This document shows, piece after piece, positions 1 through 9,360 of a DNA stretch of 64,000 nucleotides (position 1 is its first letter; every line of letters starts with the position of its first letter). The notes beneath the pieces are model-generated. The model was not told where the DNA came from. It saw only the letters and a program-made list of their open reading frames with translations, and searched no databases. The stretch is from Ypsolopha sequella (taxonomy: Eukaryota; Arthropoda; Insecta; Lepidoptera; Ypsolophidae): positions 24,803,221-24,867,220 of the forward strand of contig OW203986.1 of assembly GCA_934047225.1 (NCBI GenBank), written 5' to 3'. A program made the position numbers and the translations under genes.

Positions 1-1
1 T

Positions 2-619
2 ATCCAATTTTACTCGTTTCTGACCATACAAGCTCCGCCAGCCTTACTTAATTCTAATGACGACATCATGAATTCTGGAATACAATTTTACATCAGCAAA
101 CACTTTACGAACCTTATTGAGGATGAAAAGTACCTACACTTTCTAGAGAAAGCAAAATTTTGCGAGGATTGTACAAAGACTGTCGTAGAGAAAAATGGTT
201 TAACAGTACTCCCTGATGGATATTTCATTTCAAATCAAGCTAAAACTGCAGTGAATTATGAAGCTCGGATCATGAGACCATCGGAGAATATAAAAGTGTT
301 TTACAAGGAAATGGTACTGAGGAAAGGGAGTTACAAAGTGAAGGTATTCCAGAAAGTATTAAACAGGCTGTTTGAAGCGGGAATTTGTGATCAACTGTAC
401 AAGCAAGCTTTTGGGCTGACAGTTTTCGACAAGTCTAAGCAGATCAGTAAGAGTATTACGAGGAATGACTATAGATGTGAAGTTGGTTGTCCGATATCTT
501 TGTCACAAATGGCCGGAGTTTGGTACGTTTGGGGGATTGGTTGCTGTGTGGCTTGTGTTGTTTTCTTAGTGGAAGTTTTTTCTTTTAAGATCGACGGACA
601 TGGAAATTGCGTTTACTAG
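2..619 (+). CDS. Ionotropic receptor (IR), C-terminal exon, 5' partial
   Basis: This is the 3' end of an insect ionotropic receptor, a chemosensory ligand-gated cation channel related to ionotropic glutamate receptors. The frame is open from base 2, so the ATG at 68 is internal. The 205 visible residues begin just after the pore-side helix with a FYSFLTIQAPP segment, continue through an S2 ligand-binding lobe, and end with SLSQMAGVWYVW followed by a hydrophobic helix at about residues 172-193 (GCCVACVVFLVEVF). That is the usual last transmembrane segment of the family, with a short cytoplasmic tail before TAG. Cysteines in the S2 lobe (FCEDC) look intact and there are no internal stops, so the gene may be functional. 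The upstream exons (amino-terminal domain, S1, pore) lie outside the window. The subfamily cannot be assigned by eye; it looks like a divergent IR rather than a conserved antennal one. A glutamate receptor proper is less likely because the sequence is so divergent. Confidence 0.8.
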   Translation: MQFYSFLTIQAPPALLNSNDDIMNSGIQFYISKHFTNLIEDEKYLHFLEKAKFCEDCTKTVVEKNGLTVLPDGYFISNQAKTAVNYEARIMRPSENIKVFYKEMVLRKGSYKVKVFQKVLNRLFEAGICDQLYKQAFGLTVFDKSKQISKSITRNDYRCEVGCPISLSQMAGVWYVWGIGCCVACVVFLVEVFSFKIDGHGNCVY

Positions 620-963
620 ATTAAGGAGCACCTCTTCCGTTGGTTCCGTATATGGTTTCCCGTCTTCTATACGTCCCCCAAGGAGAGACAAGCTTGGTAC
701 GGTTTTCTACGGGGTTAAACAACTAAAATATCGTACTATGTATGTCCCCTTGAGGTGACGAAATCGATACGCCTCTACCCTGTAAAAGTTCAAGCCATGA
801 AAACCCATATTTAATACATACCTTTTTCACAACGAACACTTGAGAAAGCGTAAGAAAGCGTCTCTGATTCATCACGTTGAGTGCTTTGCTCATTGCTCAA
901 TTTTGCATTTCGACATCTATTATTGGCATGTTATAATAAGTATACGTGATGTATCTATATTGC

Positions 964-969
964 AATAAA
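964..969 (+). promoter_or_regulatory. Candidate polyadenylation signal of the IR gene
   Basis: An AATAAA hexamer lies about 345 nt after the IR stop codon, in TGCAATAAAGATTG. It is the first good hexamer in this AT-rich downstream stretch. Bases 620-1088 hold no other recognisable feature and are best read as 3' UTR plus flank. Confidence 0.35.
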
Positions 970-1088
970 GATTGATTAGATTGTTTTACTTATTCGCATA
1001 AATTGGCAAATTTCAATAATGTGTTGACTCTATGTAAAAAAAACATAAAATTTAATTCAAATGTTTCAATATGTATATTTATATATAC

Positions 1089-2150
1089 CTACGAGGAGAG
1101 ATCAAAAAGTCGTAAGAATGAGATAGAATAAAATGACTATTGATAACTTAATAATTAATTTTTCTACATAGTTTCCGAGTCTCTCTACACACCGAGTCCA
1201 GCGCTTTTCCAAGGCTTTTATCCCTTACAAAAAAAAGTTTTGTCTTGGTCCTGCAAAAAGCTCTCCACGGCATCCATCACCTCGTTATCGTCTCTCAAGT
1301 ATTCTTTCAATTTGGGGAACAGATGAAAATCGCTAGGTGATAGATCTGGTGAATAAGGGGGATGGTCAACCAATTCGAAACCAGCTTGCTGAATGGCAGC
1401 CATCGCAACCGCTGAGATGTGCGCGGGTGCATTGTCGGGATGAAACAGCACGCCCCTTCAAAGTTTCCCTCTCCTTTTCTCTTTGATGGCATTCCTCAAC
1501 TTGGGAATTAAAGTTGCATTATATTGGTCAGTAATTGTAGTTCCACGCTCCAGGTAATCAATGAACTATATCCCTTTTGAGTCCCAAAATATTGAGGCCA
1601 TAACCTTGCCAGCCAATGCCACGGCACGAAACTTATTCGGGGTCGGTGATTATGGCCGTTTCCATTGCGAAGATTGCTGTTTTGTCTTGGGATCAAAATG
1701 ATGGACCCATGTTTCGTCCATTTTTACGAAACGAGACAAAAAGTTCTCAGAATCTTCTTGAGTCTTGTCCAACAATGTCTTCGAAATGTCAAGTCGATTT
1801 TGTTTCTGACTGTCGGTTAACATTCTCGGCACCCATCTTGCGGAGACTTTTCTCATATTCAAAGATTATTTCAATATGGATTGAATACTTCCATATGAAA
1901 TGCTCGTTTCTTGAACTAAGTAACGGATGGTAACTCTTCAATCGCTCGAAACAATTTTCTCGACTTTCACAACATTTTCTTGGGTGACTGACGTCGATGG
2001 ACGGCTGCAACGATGTTCGTCTTCTGTGCTTGTTTTCCCTACTCGAAATTGAAAAGCCCACCTTGTGACAATGGAATACAGCGGAACAGCCTCTCCTAAT
2101 GTTGCCTCCAATTCGCAGTGAATCTCTTGCGTCGTTAAGTTTTTTAAAAG
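1089..2150 (-). pseudogene. Mariner transposase, near full length, frameshifted
   Basis: A degenerate mariner transposase is readable on the minus strand in shifted frames. From about 2145 down one sees the N-terminal helix-turn-helix part (KNLTTQEIHCELEATLGEA, then a WAFQFR.GKTSTEDE stretch and a GRPSTSV-like SRPSTSVTQENV). It is followed by SARWVPRMLTDSQK, the first catalytic aspartate in VKMDETWVHHFDPKTKQ, the second in LFHPDNAPAH, the third in PPYSPDLSPSDFHLFP, and the family ending KALEKRWTRCVERLGNYVEK. The spacing fits a D,D34D mariner. At least three frame changes are needed, so it is inactive. The 3' side ends at about 1089 in ACGAGGAGAGATCAAAAAG, which looks like a mariner inverted terminal repeat. 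The matching 5' repeat near 2150-2230 was not found. Confidence 0.85.
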
Positions 2151-3003
2151 CTAAATTGAGTGTTTTAAGCGAAGTACTTATATGATGGATATGCCTATAT
2201 GTATAGGTCGCGGACTTAGGTTTTAAGCCGTAATTTCTAGATACATTTTTATAAATAAAATTGTTTGTCAGATTATACCGCCTTCACGGATTGTTTCAAT
2301 TGAAATTTGTATTGTACTGAGACCTGAAAATACAAACCTTACTCATTTTAGGAGCCACCACTTCAAAAAAATAAACTTATTCATAACTTATTAAAAAAAA
2401 TCGAAGTCTCAACAGACACTGGCAGTATGATCTTTTTGTTACATACCAATCAAGTATGAACTTTCGAGCAATCGCTCTGCGGTCAAATGACTTGCGGTGT
2501 TCTGTTGCAAGCCAGTGTTTTCCTTGGATGAAAAGTAACTGTTTTCGTTAGGTAAGTATACTTTTCCTACTACCTTTATGAAAAAGTTCCATTTAATACA
2601 CGAAATTAGTTTTGAAAATCGAACTTTCCGGGCCCCGTTGTGGAATGACTATCAGGTCAGTTTGAAATATCGTATTGAAATTTCATTTATTGCAAAATCA
2701 GGTTCTTTTTGACGTTTGTCTTCATTTCATGCTAAATTAGATTCTTTTTGACGTCCTTAGTTTTTCTTTACAATCGAAATTCCCTGCGTTCCGATTCACG
2801 ACATAATCGATTATATCGCGTCTGACATTCTTTTTTCGCAAAATGATACTGGCCACAAATTAAAGCCACCAGCCGAAGCCTGAAAAAAAAGGTAAAAACC
2901 GCGCAGCGCTTTGCAAAGTCATAAAATACATTTAATTTGAAAGGAAAAATTAAATATTTAAATACATAAATCAGGTAGTAGAAAAAGTATCGTTCGCAAC
3001 GAG
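2151..3003. other. AT-rich intergenic DNA, no gene seen
   Basis: No coding region is supported here. A stretch near 2510-2570 resembles one diverged unit of the tandem repeat at 3101 (GGATGAAAAGTAACTG, then TTAGGTAAGTATACTTTT), which suggests a shared source. A TTCTTTTTGACGT word recurs at about 2704 and 2742. Confidence 0.4.
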
Positions 3004-3074
3004 TAAAAATGGGTTTTCTTACCCTAGGAATGTAAGCTTTCGATTCATTCCTAGGGTAAGAAAATCCGCCATTT
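3004..3074. repeat. Strong hairpin with CTTACCCTAGGAAT arms
   Basis: The left arm at 3004-3032 contains TTTTCTTACCCTAGGAATG and the right arm at 3046-3074 is its reverse complement, with small differences at the outer end. The loop is about 13 nt. It stands directly before the 84-bp tandem array. Confidence 0.7.
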
Positions 3075-3100
3075 TATACTAATCACGAAATATACTATAT

Positions 3101-3475
3101 TGACTTTGTGTTAAAAGTAATCCTTCGTTGAGTGAAAAGTAATTATTATAGTTAGATAAGTGCACTTTTTGACTTTGTGTACAACATAATTGTGTTAAAA
3201 GTAATCCTTCGTTGAGTGAAAAGTAATTGTTATAGTTAGATAAGTGCACTTTTTGACTTTGTGTACAACATTATTGTGTTAAAAGTAATCCTTCGTTGAG
3301 TGAAAAGTAATTATTATAGTTAGATAAGTGCACTTTTTTGCCCGTGTGTAAAACACCATTCTGTTAAAAGTAATCTATCGTTGGGTGAAAAGTAATATTG
3401 TTATGGTAGATAAGTATACTATTTGCCTGCGTGTAAACATTATTGTGTTAAAAGTAATCATTCGGAAACTAGATC
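3101..3475. repeat. 84-bp tandem repeat, about 4.4 units
   Basis: The word GTTAAAAGTAAT recurs at 3110, 3194, 3278, 3363 and 3447, giving spacings of 84, 84, 85 and 84. Each unit also carries a GTTGAGTGAAAAGTAAT word and TTAGATAAGTGCACTTTT. The first three units are nearly identical and the last two more diverged, as expected for recent amplification at one end. No coding frame runs through it. Confidence 0.85.
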
Positions 3476-3672
3476 GATCCCGCAATGAGGGTTCAATTGT
3501 GATCTGTTGATTGGCGTATGAATTAGAAGCTAAATAACAAAACAACTATCAGTCGGATGAAAAGGGAAGCGTATTTGTACGCATTCACCCTCTTAATTCT
3601 CACTATTTCTAAAACAATACATCGTACTTATGAAAATTAAGAGAGTTAAGTAAGGGTAAACTAAATTATCCT

Positions 3673-3898
3673 TTAAGAGCGGTATCGCAGCCAGATTCAG
3701 AAATACTCAAAATTTTTGAAATTCTAATTTACAGAAACCAATGTGAACTTTGCGATGGCAATTTACACAATACATAGGTAATAAGGTTTTGTTGAATAAC
3801 TATCGAGTGAATTTTGAATTTAAGTGTTCTGTTTCGATTAATTAAAAAAAGGCGAGTATTTCACAATCTGGCTGCTATACCGCTCTTCATGTATTGAA
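3673..3898. mobile_element. Foldback MITE, GAGCGGTTTCGCAGCCGG family, copy 1
   Basis: The ends are imperfect inverted repeats: TTAAGAGCGGTATCGCAGCC at the left, and GGCTGCTATACCGCTCTT at the right. The interior holds GAAACCAATGTGAACTTTGCG and a TTTCGATTAATT word, both shared with copies at 32875 and 50547. This copy lacks most of the left inner arm that makes the 32875 copy a full foldback. It is non-coding. Confidence 0.7.
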
Positions 3899-4197
3899 CT
3901 GGATTGTTATTGTGATGCAGTACAAAAAAAATCAAAATAATCGTTCTTGTAATATTAACGCACATTTTAGAAATAAACTTGCTTTTTAAAATAAAGCTTT
4001 TTTTTTGAAATCCTGTCTATATCAATGTCGTCGTCATATCGTAAAATTCTGCATTTTACAATTTGTCTAGGCATATCGTAATTCTGTTAGAACTACTGAG
4101 TGTCGCCGCGCTCCGCTCCGCTTCGAACAGCTCCAAAAATGTGTGTACCAGGCCACGCAATATGTCTTGCGAAAAAAAGTTTTTATGTATGAGATAT

Positions 4198-4366
4198 TAA
4201 AGCCGATTCTGAAGGCTTTAATTTTAGTTTTAGTGCTGTCAAAACTAAATTTTCTCCATTGCAAAATACTCCCTTAAATTATTAAGCAGAGAGACTAAAT
4301 TACTTTGGAAAATTTCAAGTTTTGACATTACTAAAACTAAAATTAAAGCCTTCAGAATCGGCTTTA
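4198..4366. repeat. Foldback repeat with perfect 37-bp arms
   Basis: Bases 4198-4234 and 4330-4366 are exact reverse complements, starting TAAAGCCGATTCTGAAGGC at the left. Similarity continues inward with mismatches (AGTGCTGTCAAAACT against AGTAATGTCAAAACT), so the stem is nearer 65-70 bp around a ~30-nt loop. It is probably a miniature inverted-repeat element. Short open frames across it are palindrome artefacts. Confidence 0.8.
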
Positions 4367-4482
4367 CTGGCCTGTTATAATTTATTTTAAAAATACAATT
4401 TATTTCAAAGTAAAAATACGAACGTTCCAAATTTCGCTACACATTTTTTACGAGCTAAATTGAACTATCGTGTCTTATTAAA

Positions 4483-5467
4483 AACCGGCCAAGTGCGAGT
4501 CCGACTCGCGTATCTAGGGTTCCGTATTTACATCATGTAAAAAGGACGCCCCAGGAATGCAAATAATAGATAATTTCGATAATTGATTAACTTTATATTA
4601 TAATAAATAATTGCCACAGTCTTCGTTGTTTGATAATTGGTAGGTGTTCGTTGTGTGTGTTCGACAGGTAAAGATGAAAAATACAATCGACAGCTGTCAA
4701 CTAAAAGGCAGCTGTGTTTACGCTTCGTAACTTTAAACAAACATTAAACAGTGGATGACAAATTTAATTTTGTCTTTTTTTCGTAAATTTCACAACCACT
4801 TTATTTTTGCTGTAATCTTTACGTAAACACACTTTACCATGATTTTTTCATATTTTTTGGTCTAATTTGGTCCAGTTTTGGAGATAAGGCGGGGACAATA
4901 CATTTTTTTAGGGATTTTCAAGGATTTCTCGAAAAAGATGCAATTAAATATAGCTATACTAGTTGTTTTTACAATTAGCTTTTTAATACAATTTGATATC
5001 CATATAGTATTTTTATAAAATATATTGTTTATTTATTTTACTTATTTTTTTATATTTCTCATTTTCGCTCAACTTTTTTTTAATCGCTATTGTTTTCCTA
5101 TAATTGGTCAGTTATGATCTATAATCGATTTTTTTTCCTATTTTTCGGTCTACTAATTTTGGAGATAAGAGGAGGGGGGGGGGGCATACATATTTTTGTG
5201 ATTTTTTAAAGATTTCTCGAAACCAGTGCCAGTAAATACAGTAAAAGTATATATTTTTACAATTAGCTTTTTAATGTCCACAATTTATACCCATATTGTG
5301 TTTTTAGGATAATTTTTTTATTACCCTAATATGTGGGCAAATTAATGCCATTTTTGTGCCAAATTTCATCTATGAGGCTGTGACATACGGACGGATTGAC
5401 GAACGGACAACGGAGTCTCACCATAAAGGTTCGTTTTGTACCTTTTAGGTACTACGGAACCCTAAAA
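4483..5467 (+). mobile_element. GGTTCCGTA/ACGGAACCC interspersed element, long variant
   Basis: It opens with ACCGGCCAAGTGCGAGTCC and TAGGGTTCCGTA, and closes with TACTACGGAACCCTAAAAA. These termini mark a very common lepidopteran repeat whose class I do not assign. Two diverged internal copies of an ~300-nt block can be seen (AATTAGCTTTTTAAT at about 4973 and again at about 5261, each followed by a CATAT.GT.TTTT word). The same long variant occurs in reverse at 37310-38046. It ends with the family's conserved GTGACATACGGACGGA segment. Confidence 0.6.
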
Positions 5468-5632
5468 ATGGATCTGTGTCGGGACCATGTCAAATGTTGC
5501 ATTTATGGATAAATGCCCTTCAAAGGCAACCGTGTGCCGCTGGTATAACGAATTTAGGCGTGTTTGACTAACTTTGGATGAAGAAAGAAATGGTCGCCCT
5601 TTGACGGCTGTCACAGAAGACCATTTTTTGAT

Positions 5633-5957
5633 CTAGGGTTCCGTTTGCGAAATATTAAGCTTAAAAGTGTTAATTTTTGTTAGAGTCAAGTGTCCTCTCC
5701 CTGCCAGCGAAACGGTTGTATTTGGAGACGTGAAAAAAATTACAGCAGTAGTATACATAACGAAATCAAAAGGAAAACTATCACAGCTAAGTAGGCTTTA
5801 CAAGTTAACGAGTACAGATCGCGCAAAATTTTTAGTCCCCTCTAAACATGGGGCGATTCGCATCAGCAGGAACAAAATGTATGGGCCGTACTTGGAGAAG
5901 AAGTCCGCATTTTGTGCAGGGCAACTACGGAACCCTACACTGCGCGTGGCCCGACAC
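5633..5957 (+). mobile_element. GGGTTCCGT element inserted in mariner
   Basis: It begins near CTAGGGTTCCGTTTGCG and ends near CTACGGAACCCTACACTG, then CGTGGCCCGACAC. The inverted GGGTTCCGT/ACGGAACCC ends relate it to the 4483 and 16686 elements, but the interior is different. A frame of 114 codons crosses it, with no protein family I recognise, so I treat it as non-coding. Confidence 0.5.
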
Positions 5958-6171
5958 GCACGGTATTTTCAATTGACGGGGTATTTGTTGTCAATTCCTT
6001 TACGGAATTAAAGTACCATCAATGCCGAATAGTATACTACCAAATGCTTGCCAGAAGTTTTCTCTGCTGTGTGCAACAAGCGACCGAAGACGGGGCTCCG
6101 TGAGCTACTGCTTCACCAAGACAACGCGCCAGTGTACTCAGCGCTCAAAACGAGGTACTTCCAGCGGGCCT

Positions 6172-6366
6172 ATTATGTATCTCTAGTTGCCTTCTGGACT
6201 GGGTGTCTATCATCAAAAACATAGATATACTATCGAATTCCGATTTCCTAAGGATATGTTAGATTGTTAATAGTTCAATACCCACTAAAGGCAATTTTGA
6301 AATTTCAGGTTATATCTATGTTTTTGATAGGCACCTAGTTTAGTTGGCAACCAAAGATACAGAATA
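6172..6366. mobile_element. Foldback MITE inserted in mariner
   Basis: Arms of about 58 bp face each other. The left has ATGTATCTCTAGTTGCC and ATCATCAAAAACATAGATAT. The right has ATATCTATGTTTTTGATAG and GGCAACCAAAGATACAGAAT. The mariner frame resumes directly after it, so its insertion is younger than the mariner. Confidence 0.7.
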
Positions 6367-6540
6367 GGGGGGCTGGACAGCACACCCATTAAACTTTTGG
6401 GTCACTCTCCTTACAGCTCTGATTTAGCACCGAGTGACTTTTTTATTTCTTATCATTGTAGTGATTAATCAACATAGAGGTTTAAATCAGTGTTAATAAA
6501 ATAACTGCAAAGCCAAAACCTGTCGATAATTGAAAACAAG

Positions 6541-6892
6541 TGAGTGAGACCAAGAAATAATTTCTGTCGGAAACATGTCTCGGCTTGCGACCTCACCGAA
6601 GCCAGGAAGGATGAAATTAAATGCCGCAGAAATAATTTCAGTAAGAAACCACAGCAGAAAATCAAAAAATCAGAGAACCGGAAATAGTTTCGTTCTAAAA
6701 CGTGGCTTGGCCTTCGGCTTCGCCAAAGCCACTATAGCAAACGATCAAATCAGAGAACAAAAAATTGTTTCATTCGGAAACGCGGCTTGGCCTTCGGCCT
6801 TGCCAGATATACAATGTGGTCAAATCAGATATCAACAAATAGTTTCTTTCGGGTAAGTGGCTTGCCTTTCGGCGTCGCCAATACATAATACT
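6541..6892 (+). repeat. Imperfect ~70-bp tandem units (Helitron-type interior)
   Basis: Four diverged units each contain a pattern close to GGCTTGGCCTTCGGC followed by GCCAAAG or a variant, preceded by AATAGTTTCGTTC-like words. The same units occur at 17820-18050 next to a Helitron-like 5' end, which suggests this is the interior of such an element. Confidence 0.5.
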
Positions 6893-6921
6893 CGTATATG
6901 TTATACATAAAGATATCCGTC

Positions 6922-7170
6922 AGAGATCGAAGGTGACCGACGTAGCCTGCCGAATCAGTAAGTAGAAGTGGCAGTGGACTGGCCATGATGACCGTTGGGG
7001 CCGTAAGGCATTGGAATGGAGACCACGTACAGCAAAGCGTAGCGTAGGCTGCCCTCGTGCCCGCTGGACTGACGATCTGAAGGACGTTGCGTGCGGGTGG
7101 CGGCTGGATGAGGATGACTGAGGACCGCCAAGAGTGGCGTAATATGGGGGAGTCGAATGGGCGGTGTAAG
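6922..7170 (+). pseudogene. RTE-type LINE, C-terminal end of reverse transcriptase ORF
   Basis: The plus strand reads KWQWTGHDDRWGRKALEWRP, then RSVGCPRARWTDDLKDVA, a hallmark of RTE-clade LINE C termini (WAGH...WRP...RW.DDL). It has in-frame stops and no upstream domains. A related fragment lies in reverse at 44735. Confidence 0.7.
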
Positions 7171-7261
7171 GCAAATATTTATTTATTTAACATATTTTTG
7201 TTTATTCATAGTTCATTTTTGTATACATTTTGTTGTATTTAATGCATTATATCAATATCTA

Positions 7262-9010
7262 TACCTCTAAAGGGGCAGGCCCTGACGGTGTACACCCATT
7301 ATTTATCAAAAAATGTGCAAATGAACTATCTCCTCCCTTATCTCTCATATTTATTAAGTCTTTAAATGAAGGTCATTTTCCCACAGTATGGAAGCGTGCT
7401 CTTATTACCCCAGTTTTTAAGGGCGGCGACAAACATGATGTTACCAAGTATCGCGGTATCTCCAAACTCTCAATGTTTGGGAAATTATTTGAAAAACTTA
7501 TAACTAATCAGATCACTTTCACTTTATTGCGCCACATGCTGCCCCAGCAACATGGGTTCTTAAAAGAGCGTAGTGTAGAAACTAATCTCATTACGTTTGT
7601 AGACTACGTATTAAATACAATGGATGATGGTTTTCAGGTAGATGCCGTGTATACGGATTTCTCGAAAGCCTTTGATAAAATTAAACATTCTACCTTACTA
7701 AAAAAGCTTTCCCAGATCGGTATACACGGTAACCTCTTTCGTTGGATCAAATCTTATATAGAAAACCGCTCGCAAGCAGTCTCGCTTAAAGGATATACCT
7801 CAAATTATCAAATTATTAGTTTTGGAGTCCCACAAGGTTCTCATTTGGGTCCCCTCTTATTTTCCCTTTACCTTAACGATTTAGACAAATTCATTGACCC
7901 ATCTGGTTTTTTGTTGTACGCTGATGATGCAAAACTTTATCAAATAGTGTCTAAGCCTAGTGATTGCATCATGCTCCAAGCTAATTTAAATAAATTTATT
8001 GATTTTTGTAACCTCAATGTTTTATTCCTAAATGTAGATAAATGCTATACGATATCATTTTCTCGGAAACTCTACATAATCCATTATGATTATATGATAT
8101 GCGGTAAAATTCTTAAACGAGTATCTCAAATTAAAGACTTAGGTGTAATTTTGGATTCCAAACTAGATTTCTGTGCCCATATTGATCATATCGTTACTAA
8201 GGCTTTTAAAAATCTTGGCATGATTCTTCGTTTGGGTAGAGCTTTTAAAAAGATAATGACATATAAAATGCTTTATTTCGCGTACGTGCGTAGTGTCCTT
8301 GAATTTGCTTGCATTGTTGGAGTCCTATGTATAAAGTGCACATTACTAGAGTTGAAAGAGTCCAAAATAAATTTCTGAAAATTCTGGACTATCGTACTGG
8401 ACATTTCTTTAAGGGTTATGTTGAAAGTGCCCAGCGGAATAACTTGCCATCTTTACAGCACCGACGATTATTACTTGATGTCTCGTTTTTGTTCAAACTT
8501 GTTAATAACCAAGTTGACTCACCTACACTACTTGAGAAAGTTCTATTTAAGGTCCCTTTTAAGTCCTACTCACGTTCTGGTAACCTGTTTTACGTTAAAT
8601 TTGCTGGTACAAATTACGCTAAACACACCTTTTTCAGACGCAGCTTACAATTTTATAATAAGAACTTACAAGATTTAGACTTGTTCGCCCTAAGCCACCA
8701 ATGTTTTAAAATAAATGCTCTTAAAGCAATATCTAAACTATAATTTGTTAATCTTATCTTAAAACTACAATATTCACTTTGTCATAATATTTAGTATTCA
8801 AAATCCATTTTGATGTCTGTGCGATGTGCCTTTTGTGTTTATGTCTTATGTTGTTTACGTATTTTTGTAACTTTGCTTCTTAATTAAGTGTATTTGTTTT
8901 GATTGTTAACTTCAGGAACCTCCAGGTCTATTCTTTACTATTTTTAAATGTATTAAGATTTCTGTGTGACTGTTTGTGTTCTCAATAAAACAAAATAAAA
9001 AAAAATAAAA
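7262..9010 (+). mobile_element. 5'-truncated Jockey/CR1-type LINE with reverse transcriptase
   Basis: A non-LTR retrotransposon truncated inside the reverse transcriptase domain. Visible motifs in order: SKGAGPDGVHPLFIKKC, WKRALITPVFKGGDKHD, YRGISKLSMFGKLFEKLI, QQHGFLKERS, DFSKAFDKIKHSTLL, FGVPQGSHLGPLLFSLYLND and the catalytic YADD at about 7918. A thumb and C-terminal region follows (LGVILDSKLDF, YFAYVRSVLEFA). At about 8318 one base is missing from a TGG (expected ACIVWSP), which shifts the frame. The rest continues in the other frame to a stop at 8743. The 3' UTR runs to an A-rich end near 9010 with AATAAA. Endonuclease and ORF1 are absent. Apart from the one frameshift the RT looks intact, so the copy is rather young. 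Confidence 0.9.
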
Positions 9011-9102
9011 AATATAATGTATTTTTATAAATTAAAATAATAAATTAAGTTATTAAATTTATATTTTATTATTTTTGTTGCATTTAATAGTTTTTATTTT
9101 AC

Positions 9103-9200
9103 GTTAAAAGTGCGGATTTACAATAAACTTCCAAAGGAGGTCCTTACTTTGTCAGAGAATAAGTTTAAACTGTATATTAAGCAGGGCCTATTGAAATAGT
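9103..9200 (+). pseudogene. LINE C-terminal scrap
   Basis: A 30-codon frame reads VRIYNKLPKEVLTLSENKFK then LYIKQGLLK and a stop. This YNKLP...FK..L pattern closes many CR1/Jockey reverse transcriptase ORFs. Compare YNKVPNDIKD at 53502. Confidence 0.6.
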
Positions 9201-9227
9201 ACATTACATCTGAGACCAGTAATTAAA

Positions 9228-9293
9228 GATATCCTGGACGAGTAAGTTAAAAGGCCGAGCCCGTAGGGCGAGGACTTTTATATACGAGTCAAG
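9228..9293. repeat. Short imperfect hairpin
   Basis: The left arm ATCCTGGACGAGTAAG...GAGCCC pairs imperfectly with GGGCGAGG...ACGAGTCAAGGAT. It is possibly a tiny MITE, and lies downstream (in the minus direction) of the recombinase pseudogene. Confidence 0.45.
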
Positions 9294-9360
9294 GATAGCT
9301 AATTATGGTCGAAGCATGTATAGTGCTTTTCTCAAAAATAAAACGAGATATCTTCAAATT

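Larger units (their letters stand above)
5470..6445 (+). pseudogene. Mariner transposase, interrupted by two other elements
   Basis: Three separated blocks of one mariner transposase lie in order. Block 1 (5505-5622) reads ATVCRWYNEFRR, then LTLDEERNGRPLTAVTED, the end of the DNA-binding domain. Block 2 (about 6020-6168) reads YTTKCLPEVFSA, then RPKTGLRELLLHQDNAP, containing the second catalytic aspartate in HQDNAP. Block 3 (6373-6445) reads IKLLGHSPYSSDLAPSDFF, with the third catalytic residue region. A GGTTCCGT-type repeat (5633-5957) separates blocks 1 and 2, and the first catalytic aspartate region is missing there. A MITE (6172-6366) separates blocks 2 and 3. It is not the same subfamily as the element at 1089 (GLRELLLHQDNAP against LFHPDNAP). 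It is inactive. Confidence 0.75.

Noticed and set aside
1616..1933. 105-codon plus frame
   Set aside because: Antisense of the minus-strand mariner transposase.
5667..6011. 114-codon plus frame inside the mariner
   Set aside because: It lies mostly in an interspersed GGGTTCCGT repeat that interrupts a transposase, and its translation matches no known protein.
6920..7174. 84-codon minus frame
   Set aside because: Antisense of the RTE C-terminal fragment, which has clear LINE motifs on the plus strand.
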